From an uncultured Christensenella sp. (lineage in GTDB: Bacteria > Bacillota > Clostridia > Christensenellales > Borkfalkiaceae), in contig CAJTYL010000003.1 of assembly GCA_910583855.1 (NCBI GenBank), positions 115,490-179,489 of the forward strand: a stretch of 64,000 nucleotides of DNA, written 5' to 3'. Positions 44,812-53,885 of this stretch are shown one piece after another. The notes below the pieces were generated by a model. It was not told where the DNA came from. It saw only the letters and a program-made list of their open reading frames with translations, and did no database searches. Position 1 is the first letter of the stretch, and each line of letters starts with the position of its first letter. A program made the translations under genes and the position numbers.

Positions 44812-45714
44812 AATTTCAGTATCTTCCTCTTTATTTTCGTAAGGGTTTACATGAACGGTAATGTGTTTTACAAGCGGGAAGTTTTCTTCAATTCCAAGGT
44901 GAACTTTTTCGGCTATGCCATGCGCTTCATAAAGCGGCAAATCACGCTTACAGGCGATTTCAACTATAATGTACACGCGATTGCCGAATTTTCTTGTCAT
45001 TAAATCGTCAATACGAATAACTCCTTCACAGGAAGTGATAAAGTCGCGTATATCCCCTTCCGTCTTTTCGTCGCAAGCTTCGTCCGTCATTTTATTTATT
45101 GCGTCGATAAATATGCGGATTGCCGCAATGATTATCATAAGGCAAATAACGAGACAGGCAACGCTGTCCAGAACAGGTACGCCGCACATTGCGCCCACTA
45201 CTCCGATAAGACTTCCTATAGAGGAAAGGGCGTCAGTTCTGTGGTGCCATGCGTCAGCCTTCAAAGCCGAAGAATTTACCTTTTTTGCTGCAACGATAGT
45301 GTACCAAAACATAGCCTCTTTCACAACTATCGATACAGCAGCGGCAACGAGCGCGATAACTTTTGGCAACTCAAAATTCAGGTATTCGCCCGTAACGATG
45401 TTTTTAATGCCTGTATAGCCTATTCCCGCGCCCGTTGCCAAAAGAACCATTGCAAGAATTACGGCTGCTACGCATTCAAACCGTTCGTGCCCGAAAGGAT
45501 GCTTCTTATCCGCCTTTTTTGCAGAAACCTTTACGCCTGCCAACACCACCACTGTTGAAAATACATCCGAAGCCGAATGAATTGCGTCGGATATAAGTGC
45601 TAACGACGCGCCAAATATACCCGCAAACAATTTAAATACCGTTAAGGCACCGTTTGCAACTATAGTTACTATTGAAGTTTTAACCGCAACTTTTTCAAGA
45701 TCAGTATTTTCCAA
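44794..45714 (-). CDS. Cation diffusion facilitator (CDF) family transporter
   Basis: Proton-driven efflux of divalent metals (zinc, iron, manganese or others). 306 residues: five to six membrane helices, metal-site residues in SDAIHSASD and KADAWHHRTDALSS, and the HPFGHERFE loop. A cytosolic C-terminal domain (about 205-300) forms the dimer. The DAWHH/HRTD pattern suits a zinc- or manganese-type CDF, but the metal cannot be settled by eye. The initiator is TTG at 45714; no in-frame ATG exists nearby and the family N-terminus starts here. Confidence 0.92.
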   Translation of the reverse strand: MENTDLEKVAVKTSIVTIVANGALTVFKLFAGIFGASLALISDAIHSASDVFSTVVVLAGVKVSAKKADKKHPFGHERFECVAAVILAMVLLATGAGIGYTGIKNIVTGEYLNFELPKVIALVAAAVSIVVKEAMFWYTIVAAKKVNSSALKADAWHHRTDALSSIGSLIGVVGAMCGVPVLDSVACLVICLMIIIAAIRIFIDAINKMTDEACDEKTEGDIRDFITSCEGVIRIDDLMTRKFGNRVYIIVEIACKRDLPLYEAHGIAEKVHLGIEENFPLVKHITVHVNPYENKEEDTEIKSDGT

Positions 45715-45753
45715 CGTTTATCCAACTTTTAAATAAATTTTGTCAAAAATAAA

Positions 45754-45782
45754 TTGACAATATATTCTTTTTTATCTATAAT
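45754..45782 (+). promoter_or_regulatory. Consensus promoter of tRNA-Thr
   Basis: Perfect TTGACA (45754-45759), 17-bp spacer, perfect TATAAT (45777-45782), 18 bp before the tRNA. Confidence 0.92.
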
Positions 45783-45799
45783 ATTCAAGTAAACGGTTT

Positions 45800-45875
<76 letters not shown>

Positions 45876-45878
45876 GTT

Positions 45879-45905
45879 AGGTCCTTCATACGGAAGGACC
45901 TTTTT
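45879..45905 (+). terminator. Terminator of tRNA-Thr
   Basis: AGGTCCTTC and complement around ATACG, followed by TTTTT. Confidence 0.92.
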
Positions 45906-45962
45906 CGTGCCTTTTCATTATAATAGTTTATTTTGAAAAGTCAACTGTTATATTTTTTTATT

Positions 45963-45997
45963 AAACCCCCGAAGCAAAAAAATTGCTTCGGGGGTGA
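45963..45997 (-). terminator. Terminator of the Cys-containing unknown gene
   Basis: A 13-bp perfect stem ACCCCCGAAGCAA with complement and a 5-nt loop. On the minus strand it is followed by TTTAATAAAA, a short T run. Confidence 0.75.
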
Positions 45998-46013
45998 TTA
46001 ATTTATATAAATT

Positions 46014-46406
46014 TTAGCGTATCTTTTTTGCAACGGCGATTCTTATGCGTTTTTTAGGCGCTTCTTCCTCTTCATTGACTTCTTCGGTTTCAGTTTCTTC
46101 GGCAGGAGCAACTTCTTCAACAGCTTCCTGCTCTATTTTAAGACTGTTGTAAACCTCTTCCGGCACCTCAACGTCCAAGCCTTCCGACTGCTTCATTTTT
46201 ACGTAGGCGTGGGCACAAGGGAAACGTACGCTCTTATCGCAATAATCGCAAAAGGGAGCGTACTCACCGCACAAATCTCTTTTAAATTTCTGGCTGTTTA
46301 TTATTTTATCCACGTCGATTACGGCTTGAAGATTTTCAATGTTTTCTCTGGTTAGTTGCGCCGGCATTGATAACAATAACTTTAAAGGCTCCTGACTGTT
46401 CCACAT
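46014..46406 (-). CDS. Hypothetical protein with a Cys-rich core and acidic/basic tail
   Basis: 130 residues; I do not recognise a family. Residues 1-45 look helical. C46, C53, C56, C64 and H66 (LCGEYAPFCDYC and PCAH) could bind zinc or an Fe-S cluster. Residues about 90-117 are almost all Glu, Val, Ala and Thr, and the last 12 are basic (KKRIRIAVAKKIR). The start has AAGGAG 8 nt upstream, so it is probably real. Its own hairpin follows, and it is monocistronic. The basic tail hints at nucleic-acid contact, which is speculation. Confidence 0.7.
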   Translation of the reverse strand: MWNSQEPLKLLLSMPAQLTRENIENLQAVIDVDKIINSQKFKRDLCGEYAPFCDYCDKSVRFPCAHAYVKMKQSEGLDVEVPEEVYNSLKIEQEAVEEVAPAEETETEEVNEEEEAPKKRIRIAVAKKIR

Positions 46407-46466
46407 AATCTATAACTCCTTGTAAATTAATTATATAATAAATGATACGATTTTTCAAGCGTTTCG

Positions 46467-47390
46467 CTAAATTTCTTTGACCCTTAAAGAGGAAAGTATT
46501 TCCTCATATTTTTCTTTACTGAAAGAAATGCTGTGCGGTGAAGTCACCGCCGCAGTGCCTGCAGCAACGCCGCAACGAAGAATCTCTTTTAAATCTTCAC
46601 CCTTAACGAGCGCGTTCGTTACCGCCGCCACCATACCGTCTCCTGCGCCTACAGTTGAGTTCATTGCAACGTTTACACTCTTGCAATAATAGTTTCTACT
46701 GCCGTCAGTGATTACCGCACCCTGCTTCCCTAATGACAACAAAACACATTTTGCGCCCTTATCCAACAGTTCGTTACAGCCGGCAAGAAGCTCTTCTTTA
46801 CTCTTGATTTTCTTTTTCAGGGTATGTTCAAGTTCTTCTAGATTAGGTTTAACGAGATCAACACCGCATTTCAACGCTTCTCTTAACCTGTCTTCTTCTG
46901 TATCTACTATTTTCTTTACCCCATCTGGCAAAGCGCTTAAAATTTTTGCATAATAATCAGGTGTCATTCCCCGAGCTAGGCTTCCTGACACGACAACAGC
47001 TTCACACTTTTCGGAAACCTGTTTTACAAACTTAATAAGTTCTTCCCTATTACGTTCGGAAACTTCAGGGCTGACGTCGTCAAATTCAGTAAGCATTGAC
47101 TTCATATCTATAAACTTATAGTTTTCACGGACTCTGCCTTCATTCCACACGAATTTATAGGGAACGCCTTCGCGGTGAAGCTCTTGCTCAAACTGATTTC
47201 CGTTTCCTTCGTACATAAAACCCGTAGCGAATACGTCGCTTTTAAGCCGTGCAAGACCAATCGCTACATTCAGAGCCTTTCCGGTGAAAAAAATGCGCTT
47301 ACTAATAACCTTATGAGCTTTCCCCACGGCAAGCGAATCCACTTCGACGTTTACGTCAATACAAGGACTTAAACATACGGTTAATATCAT
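46467..47390 (-). CDS. PfkB-family sugar kinase, 1-phosphofructokinase type
   Basis: 307 residues from MILTVCLSPCIDVNVEV. PfkB hallmarks are the GKALNVAIGLARL segment (sugar-phosphate site) and STVGAGDGMVAAV (ATP and catalytic Asp). It is closest by eye to the FruK/LacC branch, so fructose-1-phosphate or tagatose-6-phosphate is the likely substrate; no fructose PTS genes are adjacent to decide. Start 47390 is preceded by GGGGGA at 7 nt; the frame extends upstream but without a site. Downstream of pfkA in the same direction. Confidence 0.85.
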   Translation of the reverse strand: MILTVCLSPCIDVNVEVDSLAVGKAHKVISKRIFFTGKALNVAIGLARLKSDVFATGFMYEGNGNQFEQELHREGVPYKFVWNEGRVRENYKFIDMKSMLTEFDDVSPEVSERNREELIKFVKQVSEKCEAVVVSGSLARGMTPDYYAKILSALPDGVKKIVDTEEDRLREALKCGVDLVKPNLEELEHTLKKKIKSKEELLAGCNELLDKGAKCVLLSLGKQGAVITDGSRNYYCKSVNVAMNSTVGAGDGMVAAVTNALVKGEDLKEILRCGVAAGTAAVTSPHSISFSKEKYEEILSSLRVKEI

Positions 47391-47424
47391 TACATTGTCC
47401 CCCAAACACGACTGAAACAAGCTA

Positions 47425-47447
47425 AAAGCCGCCAGATAAGCGGCTTT
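47425..47447 (-). terminator. Hairpin between pfkA and the PfkB-family gene
   Basis: AAAGCCGC with complement around a 7-nt loop; only a few T follow on the minus strand, so termination may be partial. Confidence 0.5.
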
Positions 47448-47450
47448 GGG

Positions 47451-48413
47451 TTACATTGAAATCATTTGCAAAGTTTCGTATAATTCGTAGTTGAATTTCT
47501 TCTTCATACTCACTGCTTCGATAATATCCATATCTATAATCTCGTTCTTACGAATGCCAACTACTCTGTTACCGATACCGTCGTTTAGAAGTCTTACCGC
47601 CTTGTTCCCGAACTGCGCTGCCAACATCCTGTCTGCCATAGAAGGCGAACCCCCGCGCTGGATATGACCGATAGTGGTCGGGCGTACTGAATAAGTCGTA
47701 ACCGACTGCAACTGTTTTGCAAATTCGTCTGCCGTACACACGCCTTCTGCAACTACGACAATATTCGAGTGCTTACCGTTTGCGCGCGAGCGGTTTATTC
47801 TCATAACTATATCGTCAAGATTAAACACGACTTCGGGAACGACGATAATTTCCGCTCCGCTCGCGATACCTGCGTACAGCGCTATATCTCCGCAACGCCT
47901 GCCCATAACCTCAACGACGGAAATTCTTTCGTGCGAGGTCATAGTATCGCGCAACTTATTGATAACGTCAATACAAGTGTTCACCGCGGTATCGAAACCA
48001 AGTGTATAATCGGTGTATTCAAGGTCGTTATCAATAGTGCCTGGTATACCTATAGTAGGAATGCCGTATTCTTCCGAAAGGCACTTTGCGCCACGGAAAG
48101 AACCGTCGCCGCCGATAACGACGAGCCCGTCAATGCCTCTTGCTTCAAGAGTTTTGACAGCCCTTTTCTGTCCTGCTTTTGTGAGCATTTCAAGACAACG
48201 AGCCGTTCTGAGCTTAGTACCGCCTCTTTGAACTATATCCGATACGGAACGCATCTCCATAGCGACCATATCGTCGTCAATAAGTCCCTGATAACCGCGT
48301 TCGATACCGTAAACTTCCATGCCGAAGTAAATTGCAGTACGGACTACGGCACGTATGCACGCGTTCATTCCGGGAGCATCGCCACCGCTCGTAAGTAAGC
48401 CTATTCTTTTCAC
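47451..48413 (-). CDS. pfkA: ATP-dependent 6-phosphofructokinase
   Basis: Glycolytic commitment step. 320 residues with LLTSGGDAPGMNA (8-20), the GGDGS motif at 101-105 (Gly after GGD points to ATP rather than PPi), PGTIDNDLEYTDYTLGFDTA with the catalytic Asp, and VVEVMGRRCGDIA. The start is GTG with GGAGG 6 nt upstream. Preceded by a good promoter and a structured leader (48435-48487), followed by the PfkB-type kinase. Confidence 0.96.
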   Translation of the reverse strand: MKRIGLLTSGGDAPGMNACIRAVVRTAIYFGMEVYGIERGYQGLIDDDMVAMEMRSVSDIVQRGGTKLRTARCLEMLTKAGQKRAVKTLEARGIDGLVVIGGDGSFRGAKCLSEEYGIPTIGIPGTIDNDLEYTDYTLGFDTAVNTCIDVINKLRDTMTSHERISVVEVMGRRCGDIALYAGIASGAEIIVVPEVVFNLDDIVMRINRSRANGKHSNIVVVAEGVCTADEFAKQLQSVTTYSVRPTTIGHIQRGGSPSMADRMLAAQFGNKAVRLLNDGIGNRVVGIRKNEIIDMDIIEAVSMKKKFNYELYETLQMISM

Positions 48414-48434
48414 TATAAACCTCCAAACGTAAAG

Positions 48435-48529
48435 TTTTATGCGCGGCTCTAAGCCTGCCCCCTTTTAACGCATAAAAGTAATTTCATCATTCTACGGTTA
48501 ATTATATCAAAACAAATTATAAAATTCAA
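48435..48529 (-). promoter_or_regulatory. pfkA promoter and leader stem-loop
   Basis: On the minus strand TTGAAT (48524-48529), 17-bp spacer, TGA-extended TATAAT (48501-48506). The roughly 80-nt leader contains a 9-bp stem TTTTATGCG with complement (48435-48443 with 48479-48487) enclosing a G-rich loop and a smaller GGC/GCC hairpin. Confidence 0.65.
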
Positions 48530-48552
48530 GAGTTTTTTTAAACTTTCATGGT

Positions 48553-51500
48553 TTATTCAACGTATTTTACGTCGGATTGCTCCAAAAGAGAATAAAGCTC
48601 AGCTAAAAGTCCCCTGCAATAATTGATTCCGTTAGGGAAAGTGTACTTTTTATCGCCGCGGACTATTTTGCAAAGAGTCTGCCCCTCGTAGTTGGAAAGC
48701 GTGGTTAAAAGCTCGTCGAAAGACGCGTCGTCAAGTGCGCTTGCCTTTATCCAAAGAACCTCCTGTCGACTTGCGGGTAGCGGGCTCGCCGTCTTTCTTC
48801 CGTTAGACAAGTCTATCTCCGTGAGGTTGTCAATGATACAACTGAATCCCTTTTCTGCGTCAATTTCAAGTTTGCCTGAAATTTTAACGATTTTATCGTT
48901 ACCGACGAAAGGCTTTACCTTCTCGTAAACTGCTGGAAAGCAAACACATTCCAAACTGCCGTATACATCCTCAAGATTCAAAAATGCCATAAAAGCGCCC
49001 GTGCGTTTCGTCGTCGTTCGCCTGAAAGAACCGATAATTCCCGCCATAGTAATTCTCATACCGTCCTGTATACGGTTATAAGTGCGGTTGCCGTCCTCAT
49101 CTTCGACGTAATCGTTCATTAAAGAACAGTCGAAGTTGCACTCCTCCACGACGTGCATATACTTTTCAAACGGATGCCCGCTTACGTACACGCCTAAAAC
49201 TTCCTTTTCCTTGGCAAGTTTTTCGTTTAGCTCAAGTTCAGCCACCTCAGGGTAGACCACTTCAAGCGTTTCATCTGCAATAAAGTCACCGAAAAGGCTC
49301 ATTTGCGCCCCGCTTTTCTGTTTGTTTATGGCCTTTGCACGGGCGCACAAATCTTCGTAAACGAGCGCAAGCCGAGAACGCGGCACTCCCATTTCATCAA
49401 ATGCGCCCGCATAAATAAGTCCCTCTACAAGTCGTGAGTTCAAATCGGCGATACAGCGCGAAACAAAGTCGGGGAAGTCCTTGAAATTACCGTTCTTTTC
49501 CCTTTCTGCAATTATGTTGTCAACCACGCCTTGACCGACGCCCTTCAGCGCAGACAGCCCGAAGCGTACTCCGTCCTTTTCAACCCTGAATACTGATCGG
49601 CTTTTATTTATATCTGGCGGAAAAACCTTGTATTTTTTATCTTTTAGATAAAGAACGTACTTCGTTATTTCGTCAATCTTGTTAAGTCGGTTGTTCAAAA
49701 GCGCACATATGAATTCTTTGCAGTAATACTTTTTAAGCCACGCCGTCTGATATGCAAGCGTTGCGTATGCGGCGGCATGCGACTTGTTGAATGCGTAAGA
49801 AGCAAAGCCTTCCATATCGCCGAATATCTTGTTAGCGACTTCGGCGGGAATTCCGTTGTGAACGCAACCGTCTATTTTGCTGCCGTTTATATCGCTCACT
49901 CCGCCGTTGATAAACTTTTCCTTTTGCGCCATCAGGGTTTTTTTATCCTTCTTACCCATCGCGCGGCGCACGAGGTCGGCTTCACCGAGCGAGAAACCCG
50001 CAAGATTCTGGAAAATCTGCATAACCTGTTCCTGATAAACAGGTATGCCGTAAGTAACCTGCAAAATTTGCTTTTCCTGCTCGCAGTCGTAAGAAATCGG
50101 TTCCTGCCCGTGCTTTCTGGCACAAAACGAGTCAATAAACTTCATAGGTCCCGGACGGTATAGCGATACGCCTGCTATAAGATCCTCTAAGGTGTCCGGC
50201 TTTAAGGTTTTCATGAACCTTTTCATTCCTCCGGCTTCGAGTTGGAACACTCCGTCCGTGTCGCCTTCGGAAATAAGCGAATAAGCGCCTGCGTCTTCAT
50301 AACCTATTTTTATAAAGTCAACTTCAATGCCGCAGTCTTCTTTGATATAATCTACGCATTTTTTAATGTCGGTCAACGTAACAAGCGCAAGAAAGTCCAT
50401 CTTTAGCATCCCAAGCGCTTCGATTTCCTTTGCGACGTACTGGGTGGTAATATCCTCTCCGTTTCTTGACAGCGGCACGTTGTCCGCAATTCTTTTCTGA
50501 CAGATTACTACACCTGCCGCGTGCATACCCGTCTGGCGGGGCATACCTTCGATTTTAAGAGCCATATCGATGACGCGGTTAAGCGTTTCGTCGGTTTCGT
50601 AAATACTGCAAAATTCGCTGTTTCTTACGGCTTTTAACTCGTTATACTTGCCTTCGAGTTCTGCTTTTTTATCCTCGTCAGTCTCTATGTCATACTTTTG
50701 CTTAGCGCTTTCAAGTCTTCTACCCAACAAATCGCTTATCGCGGTTTTGCCGTCCATTATTTTGGTAAGCCTGTCCGTCTCGGAATAGGGAACGCGCATA
50801 ACGCGCCCGACGTCCTTTATGGAGTTTTTAGCCGCCATGGTACCGAAAGTTACTATCTGACAAACGTTTTCAACGCCGTATTTCTGCCTTACATACTCAA
50901 TAGTTTCTTCGCGCCTGTCGGTGCAAAAGTCAATATCGAAGTCAGGCATAGACACGCGGTCGGGGTTTAAAAAACGCTCGAAAAGAAGGTCGTATTGCAA
51001 CGGTTCAACGTCGGTTATTCCTATGGAATAAGCTACTATAGAGCTAACGCCCGAACCGCGCCCCGGACCTACGGGTATGCCTTGCTTTTTGGACCAGTTG
51101 ATAAAGTCCCAGACAACGAGATAATAATCGGCATAGCCCATTCCGCAGATTATATCAAGCTCGTACTTTTCCCTGTCAAGCTCTCTTTGCGAAAGTCTGT
51201 CGCCGTAACGCTTTTTCAGTCCTTCTGCCGAAAGTTTTCTAAGATATTCTTCCGCCGTCGAACCGTCCTGCGGAGTATATTCGGGGATAAGAGTCTTATC
51301 CTTTATCGGATAGCCCTTTTTATCCAGATTGAAAGCGGGCTCAACGACTTTGTCGGCAATTACACGCGTATTTGAAATAGCTTGCGGCAGATTAGGGAAG
51401 AGCGCAGCCATTTCGTCGCCAGTTTTAAAATAAAATTCGTTCGTCGAAAATTTCATTCTCTTCGGGTCGTCAAGCTGCTTTTTCATCTGAATACACATGA

Positions 51501-52146
51501 GAACGTCCTGCATCTCTGCGTCTTCTTTCTCGAGATAATGCACGTCGTTAGTGGCAACAATCTCAACTCCTATATCTTCGGCAAGCTTCAATAAAAGAGG
51601 TAAAACGCGCTTTTCTTCGTCTATACCGTGGTCTTGTATCTCGATATAAAAATCTTCACCGAAAATATCTTTTAGCTCCAACGCGAGCTTGCTTGCTCCT
51701 GCATAGTCACCCGCAAGCAATCTTCTGGGTATCCCGCCGGCAAGACATGCGGAAAGACAGATCACCCCTTCGGAGTGTTCCTTTAACACCTTGTAATCTA
51801 TCTTCGGCTTATAATAGAAGCCGTCAACGAACGCCATGGAATCGAGCTGAACTAAATTTATGTAGCCTGCTTTATTCTTGGCAAGTAAAATAAGATGCTC
51901 GGCTGTATTTGACGACTTATCGTGCATGTTCTGCGTCATATAAAATTCACAGCCGATTATGTACTTTATGCCCGCTTGATAAGCCTTTTCCGCAAGCTGC
52001 AACGTGCCGTACATATTGCCGTGGTCGGTAATACAAACGGTGTCTATGCCGTTTTTCTTACAATAGCCTATTAAATTGTCAATCTTGCATGCACCGTCTA
52101 AAAGCGAATATTCGGTGTGAAGATGTAAATGTACGAAATCCGTCAT
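48553..52146 (-). CDS. dnaE: DNA polymerase III alpha subunit, DnaE type
   Basis: Replicative or lagging-strand polymerase. 1197 residues: N-terminal PHP domain (FVHLHLHTEYSLLDGA), palm with GPGRGSGVSS and the catalytic PDFDIDFCTDRR, fingers with YQEQVMQI and GEADLVRRAMGKKD, helix-hairpin-helix (FGLSALKGVGQGVVDNI) and an OB-fold (ITMAGIIGSFRRTTTKRTGAFMAFLNLED). No exonuclease insertion, which separates it from PolC. TTGAGGT precedes the start; it follows whiA by 7 bp. Confidence 0.97.
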   Translation of the reverse strand: MTDFVHLHLHTEYSLLDGACKIDNLIGYCKKNGIDTVCITDHGNMYGTLQLAEKAYQAGIKYIIGCEFYMTQNMHDKSSNTAEHLILLAKNKAGYINLVQLDSMAFVDGFYYKPKIDYKVLKEHSEGVICLSACLAGGIPRRLLAGDYAGASKLALELKDIFGEDFYIEIQDHGIDEEKRVLPLLLKLAEDIGVEIVATNDVHYLEKEDAEMQDVLMCIQMKKQLDDPKRMKFSTNEFYFKTGDEMAALFPNLPQAISNTRVIADKVVEPAFNLDKKGYPIKDKTLIPEYTPQDGSTAEEYLRKLSAEGLKKRYGDRLSQRELDREKYELDIICGMGYADYYLVVWDFINWSKKQGIPVGPGRGSGVSSIVAYSIGITDVEPLQYDLLFERFLNPDRVSMPDFDIDFCTDRREETIEYVRQKYGVENVCQIVTFGTMAAKNSIKDVGRVMRVPYSETDRLTKIMDGKTAISDLLGRRLESAKQKYDIETDEDKKAELEGKYNELKAVRNSEFCSIYETDETLNRVIDMALKIEGMPRQTGMHAAGVVICQKRIADNVPLSRNGEDITTQYVAKEIEALGMLKMDFLALVTLTDIKKCVDYIKEDCGIEVDFIKIGYEDAGAYSLISEGDTDGVFQLEAGGMKRFMKTLKPDTLEDLIAGVSLYRPGPMKFIDSFCARKHGQEPISYDCEQEKQILQVTYGIPVYQEQVMQIFQNLAGFSLGEADLVRRAMGKKDKKTLMAQKEKFINGGVSDINGSKIDGCVHNGIPAEVANKIFGDMEGFASYAFNKSHAAAYATLAYQTAWLKKYYCKEFICALLNNRLNKIDEITKYVLYLKDKKYKVFPPDINKSRSVFRVEKDGVRFGLSALKGVGQGVVDNIIAEREKNGNFKDFPDFVSRCIADLNSRLVEGLIYAGAFDEMGVPRSRLALVYEDLCARAKAINKQKSGAQMSLFGDFIADETLEVVYPEVAELELNEKLAKEKEVLGVYVSGHPFEKYMHVVEECNFDCSLMNDYVEDEDGNRTYNRIQDGMRITMAGIIGSFRRTTTKRTGAFMAFLNLEDVYGSLECVCFPAVYEKVKPFVGNDKIVKISGKLEIDAEKGFSCIIDNLTEIDLSNGRKTASPLPASRQEVLWIKASALDDASFDELLTTLSNYEGQTLCKIVRGDKKYTFPNGINYCRGLLAELYSLLEQSDVKYVE

Positions 52147-52153
52147 AAGTACC

Positions 52154-53104
52154 TCAATCGGTCAGCGAAAGCGCCAGCTCGTTCAATTTTCTCATTCTGT
52201 GGTTCAAACAGCTTTTAGTTATATTAAGTCTTTCGGCAAGCTCCTGCATAGACGCATTTTTATCCGCAAGACGGCACTCCGCGACCTCGAAAAGCGCTTT
52301 ATCAAGACTCTGCAAACCTATCGTCTGCGCAATAATTTCTATCGCTCGAACTTGATTTACCGAAGCCGTAACAGTCTTGTCGATATTTGAAACGGAACAG
52401 TTATTAATTCTGTTTGCGTTATTTTGCCTGTCCTTCCGCTCAACGATGCGGCTTAACTTGTCAAGCCCTTTTTCACAACCGATTGCGGCAAAAATATCAG
52501 AAATAACCGCTTTACTCTTTGCGTAAACGACCCATTTTTCCTTTCTCATAACGAGTTTTGCAAGAATTTCAAACTCGCACAAGAGATCCAAAAAGTCGTT
52601 AGCTGTAATTTTATTTGAAAACACTATCTCAAAATGGTAACCCGTACGGCTCGACACACTCTCCTCGGGCAGCGTGCAACTGCCTCCTCCCAAAAATGCG
52701 CCCTTTATATAATTTATTATGTTATCTTCTCTTTTGAAAATTTCGTCGTCCACCGAGAAATTCAAATAATATCCGTCTTCATCCGCGGCAACGAGTTTCA
52801 ACTCCTTTAAAAGCTTGTCCGTCTTTTCATCCGCACATTCAAATGCAAGCTTGTCCTTACCGCTCAAAAGATCGAATTTCGCGCCAGAAACGGTCAAAGA
52901 AAGCCCGAAATTCTCTTCCAAAATGTTCAAAAAGAATTCCGCCGTGCGCTCATTTTCGGTAACGAGTTCAAAGCCGTAAAAACCGTTTTTTAACATTATG
53001 TTGCCGCTCGTGAGGATAAACGCAGACAAAATTGCCCGCGCACCTTCACTCGTGACGGGCGATGAAGTTATTTCATTTTTAATTTCTTCGGTAAAATTTA
53101 ACAT
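52154..53104 (-). CDS. whiA: WhiA-family DNA-binding protein
   Basis: Conserved Gram-positive regulator tied to cell division and chromosome segregation. 316 residues: an N-terminal degenerate LAGLIDADG homing-endonuclease fold (ILSAFILTSGNIMLKNGFYGFELV and AFLGGGSCTLPEESVSSRTGYHFEIVF) and a C-terminal helix-turn-helix (ASMQELAERLNITKSCLNHRMRKL). Start at 53104 is one base after the PHP gene stop; no Shine-Dalgarno, so translation is likely coupled. The longer frame would overlap the PHP gene. The usual partners rapZ and yvcK are missing here; PHP and murB occupy that place. Confidence 0.95.
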   Translation of the reverse strand: MLNFTEEIKNEITSSPVTSEGARAILSAFILTSGNIMLKNGFYGFELVTENERTAEFFLNILEENFGLSLTVSGAKFDLLSGKDKLAFECADEKTDKLLKELKLVAADEDGYYLNFSVDDEIFKREDNIINYIKGAFLGGGSCTLPEESVSSRTGYHFEIVFSNKITANDFLDLLCEFEILAKLVMRKEKWVVYAKSKAVISDIFAAIGCEKGLDKLSRIVERKDRQNNANRINNCSVSNIDKTVTASVNQVRAIEIIAQTIGLQSLDKALFEVAECRLADKNASMQELAERLNITKSCLNHRMRKLNELALSLTD

Positions 53105-53105
53105 A

Positions 53106-53885
53106 TTATAAATTTTTCGCTTTATATTCCGCAAATCTGAATTTGGGCAGTCTGCCGTCGATATTATCAATTTGCTCCAACGGGACGCTTGCTTCTTTTA
53201 AAATTTCTTCGGCAATCTTGGTATCGCCCACTCTGCTTGCCGAGTGCGCGTCCGAATTAATGACGAATCTTGCACCAGTTGACGCCATTTTGTTAAGCTC
53301 TTCAGCCGAAACGTGCCGTTTCTTCGTGTTAATTTCAATATAAGTTCCGTAATCGGCACAGCACTTGGCGACTTCTTCAAGGTTGCAATAACACTTGTAG
53401 TTTATATGCGTAATAATATCAATAGGATTATTTTTTATTGCATTGACGTACGCTTTCGTAGTTGTATCAATCGTTTTACTTGACGGAGTTTTCCCGAACT
53501 TGTACGCTAAATAGTTTTTCAACATAATGTTGTAAAAGTCGGAAAACTTTTTATATTTGAGAACCTCGTGAATACCGCAAAGATATAAATCGAAATACTG
53601 CAAGTCGCTTTTCTTCATATCGGTCTCACCGCCGACTGAAATCAGATTGCTCTCCATTCCCATCAGCACCTTTACACCAGTTATTTTCTCCGCTTCTTCA
53701 ATTTCAGTCCTTAAAGCGGATAAATTTTTTCGTTTTAAGCCGAAAAGCAGGTGATTGAACCCGTGGTCGGTTATTCCGATTTGTAATAGTCCTTTTGATT
53801 TTGCAGCTCTTGCGTTTTCCCAAACAGTATTTTTTCCGTGAGAATACGGGGTATGAGTATGATAATCAGCAGTTAAGTTTATCAT
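53106..53885 (-). CDS. PHP-domain metal-dependent phosphoesterase
   Basis: 259 residues, a stand-alone PHP domain like the YcdX family: DYHTHTPYSHG (metal His pair), ITDHGFNHL, GMESNLIS and NSDAHSASRVGD near the end. Family members hydrolyse phosphoesters, substrate unknown. ATG at 53885 follows AGGTG by 6 nt and is preferred to an in-frame GTG at 53894. It overlaps the murB end by 20 bp and touches whiA, so murB-PHP-whiA-dnaE form one transcription unit. Confidence 0.88.
   Translation of the reverse strand: MINLTADYHTHTPYSHGKNTVWENARAAKSKGLLQIGITDHGFNHLLFGLKRKNLSALRTEIEEAEKITGVKVLMGMESNLISVGGETDMKKSDLQYFDLYLCGIHEVLKYKKFSDFYNIMLKNYLAYKFGKTPSSKTIDTTTKAYVNAIKNNPIDIITHINYKCYCNLEEVAKCCADYGTYIEINTKKRHVSAEELNKMASTGARFVINSDAHSASRVGDTKIAEEILKEASVPLEQIDNIDGRLPKFRFAEYKAKNL

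Noticed and set aside
47627..47648. Sixth copy of the dispersed repeat (TGTCTGCCATAG in pfkA)
   Set aside because: Short partial match explained by the conserved PFK motif SMADRM; no palindromic half.
47769..48398. Open frame of 209 codons on the plus strand
   Set aside because: Antisense to pfkA; no homology and no start site.
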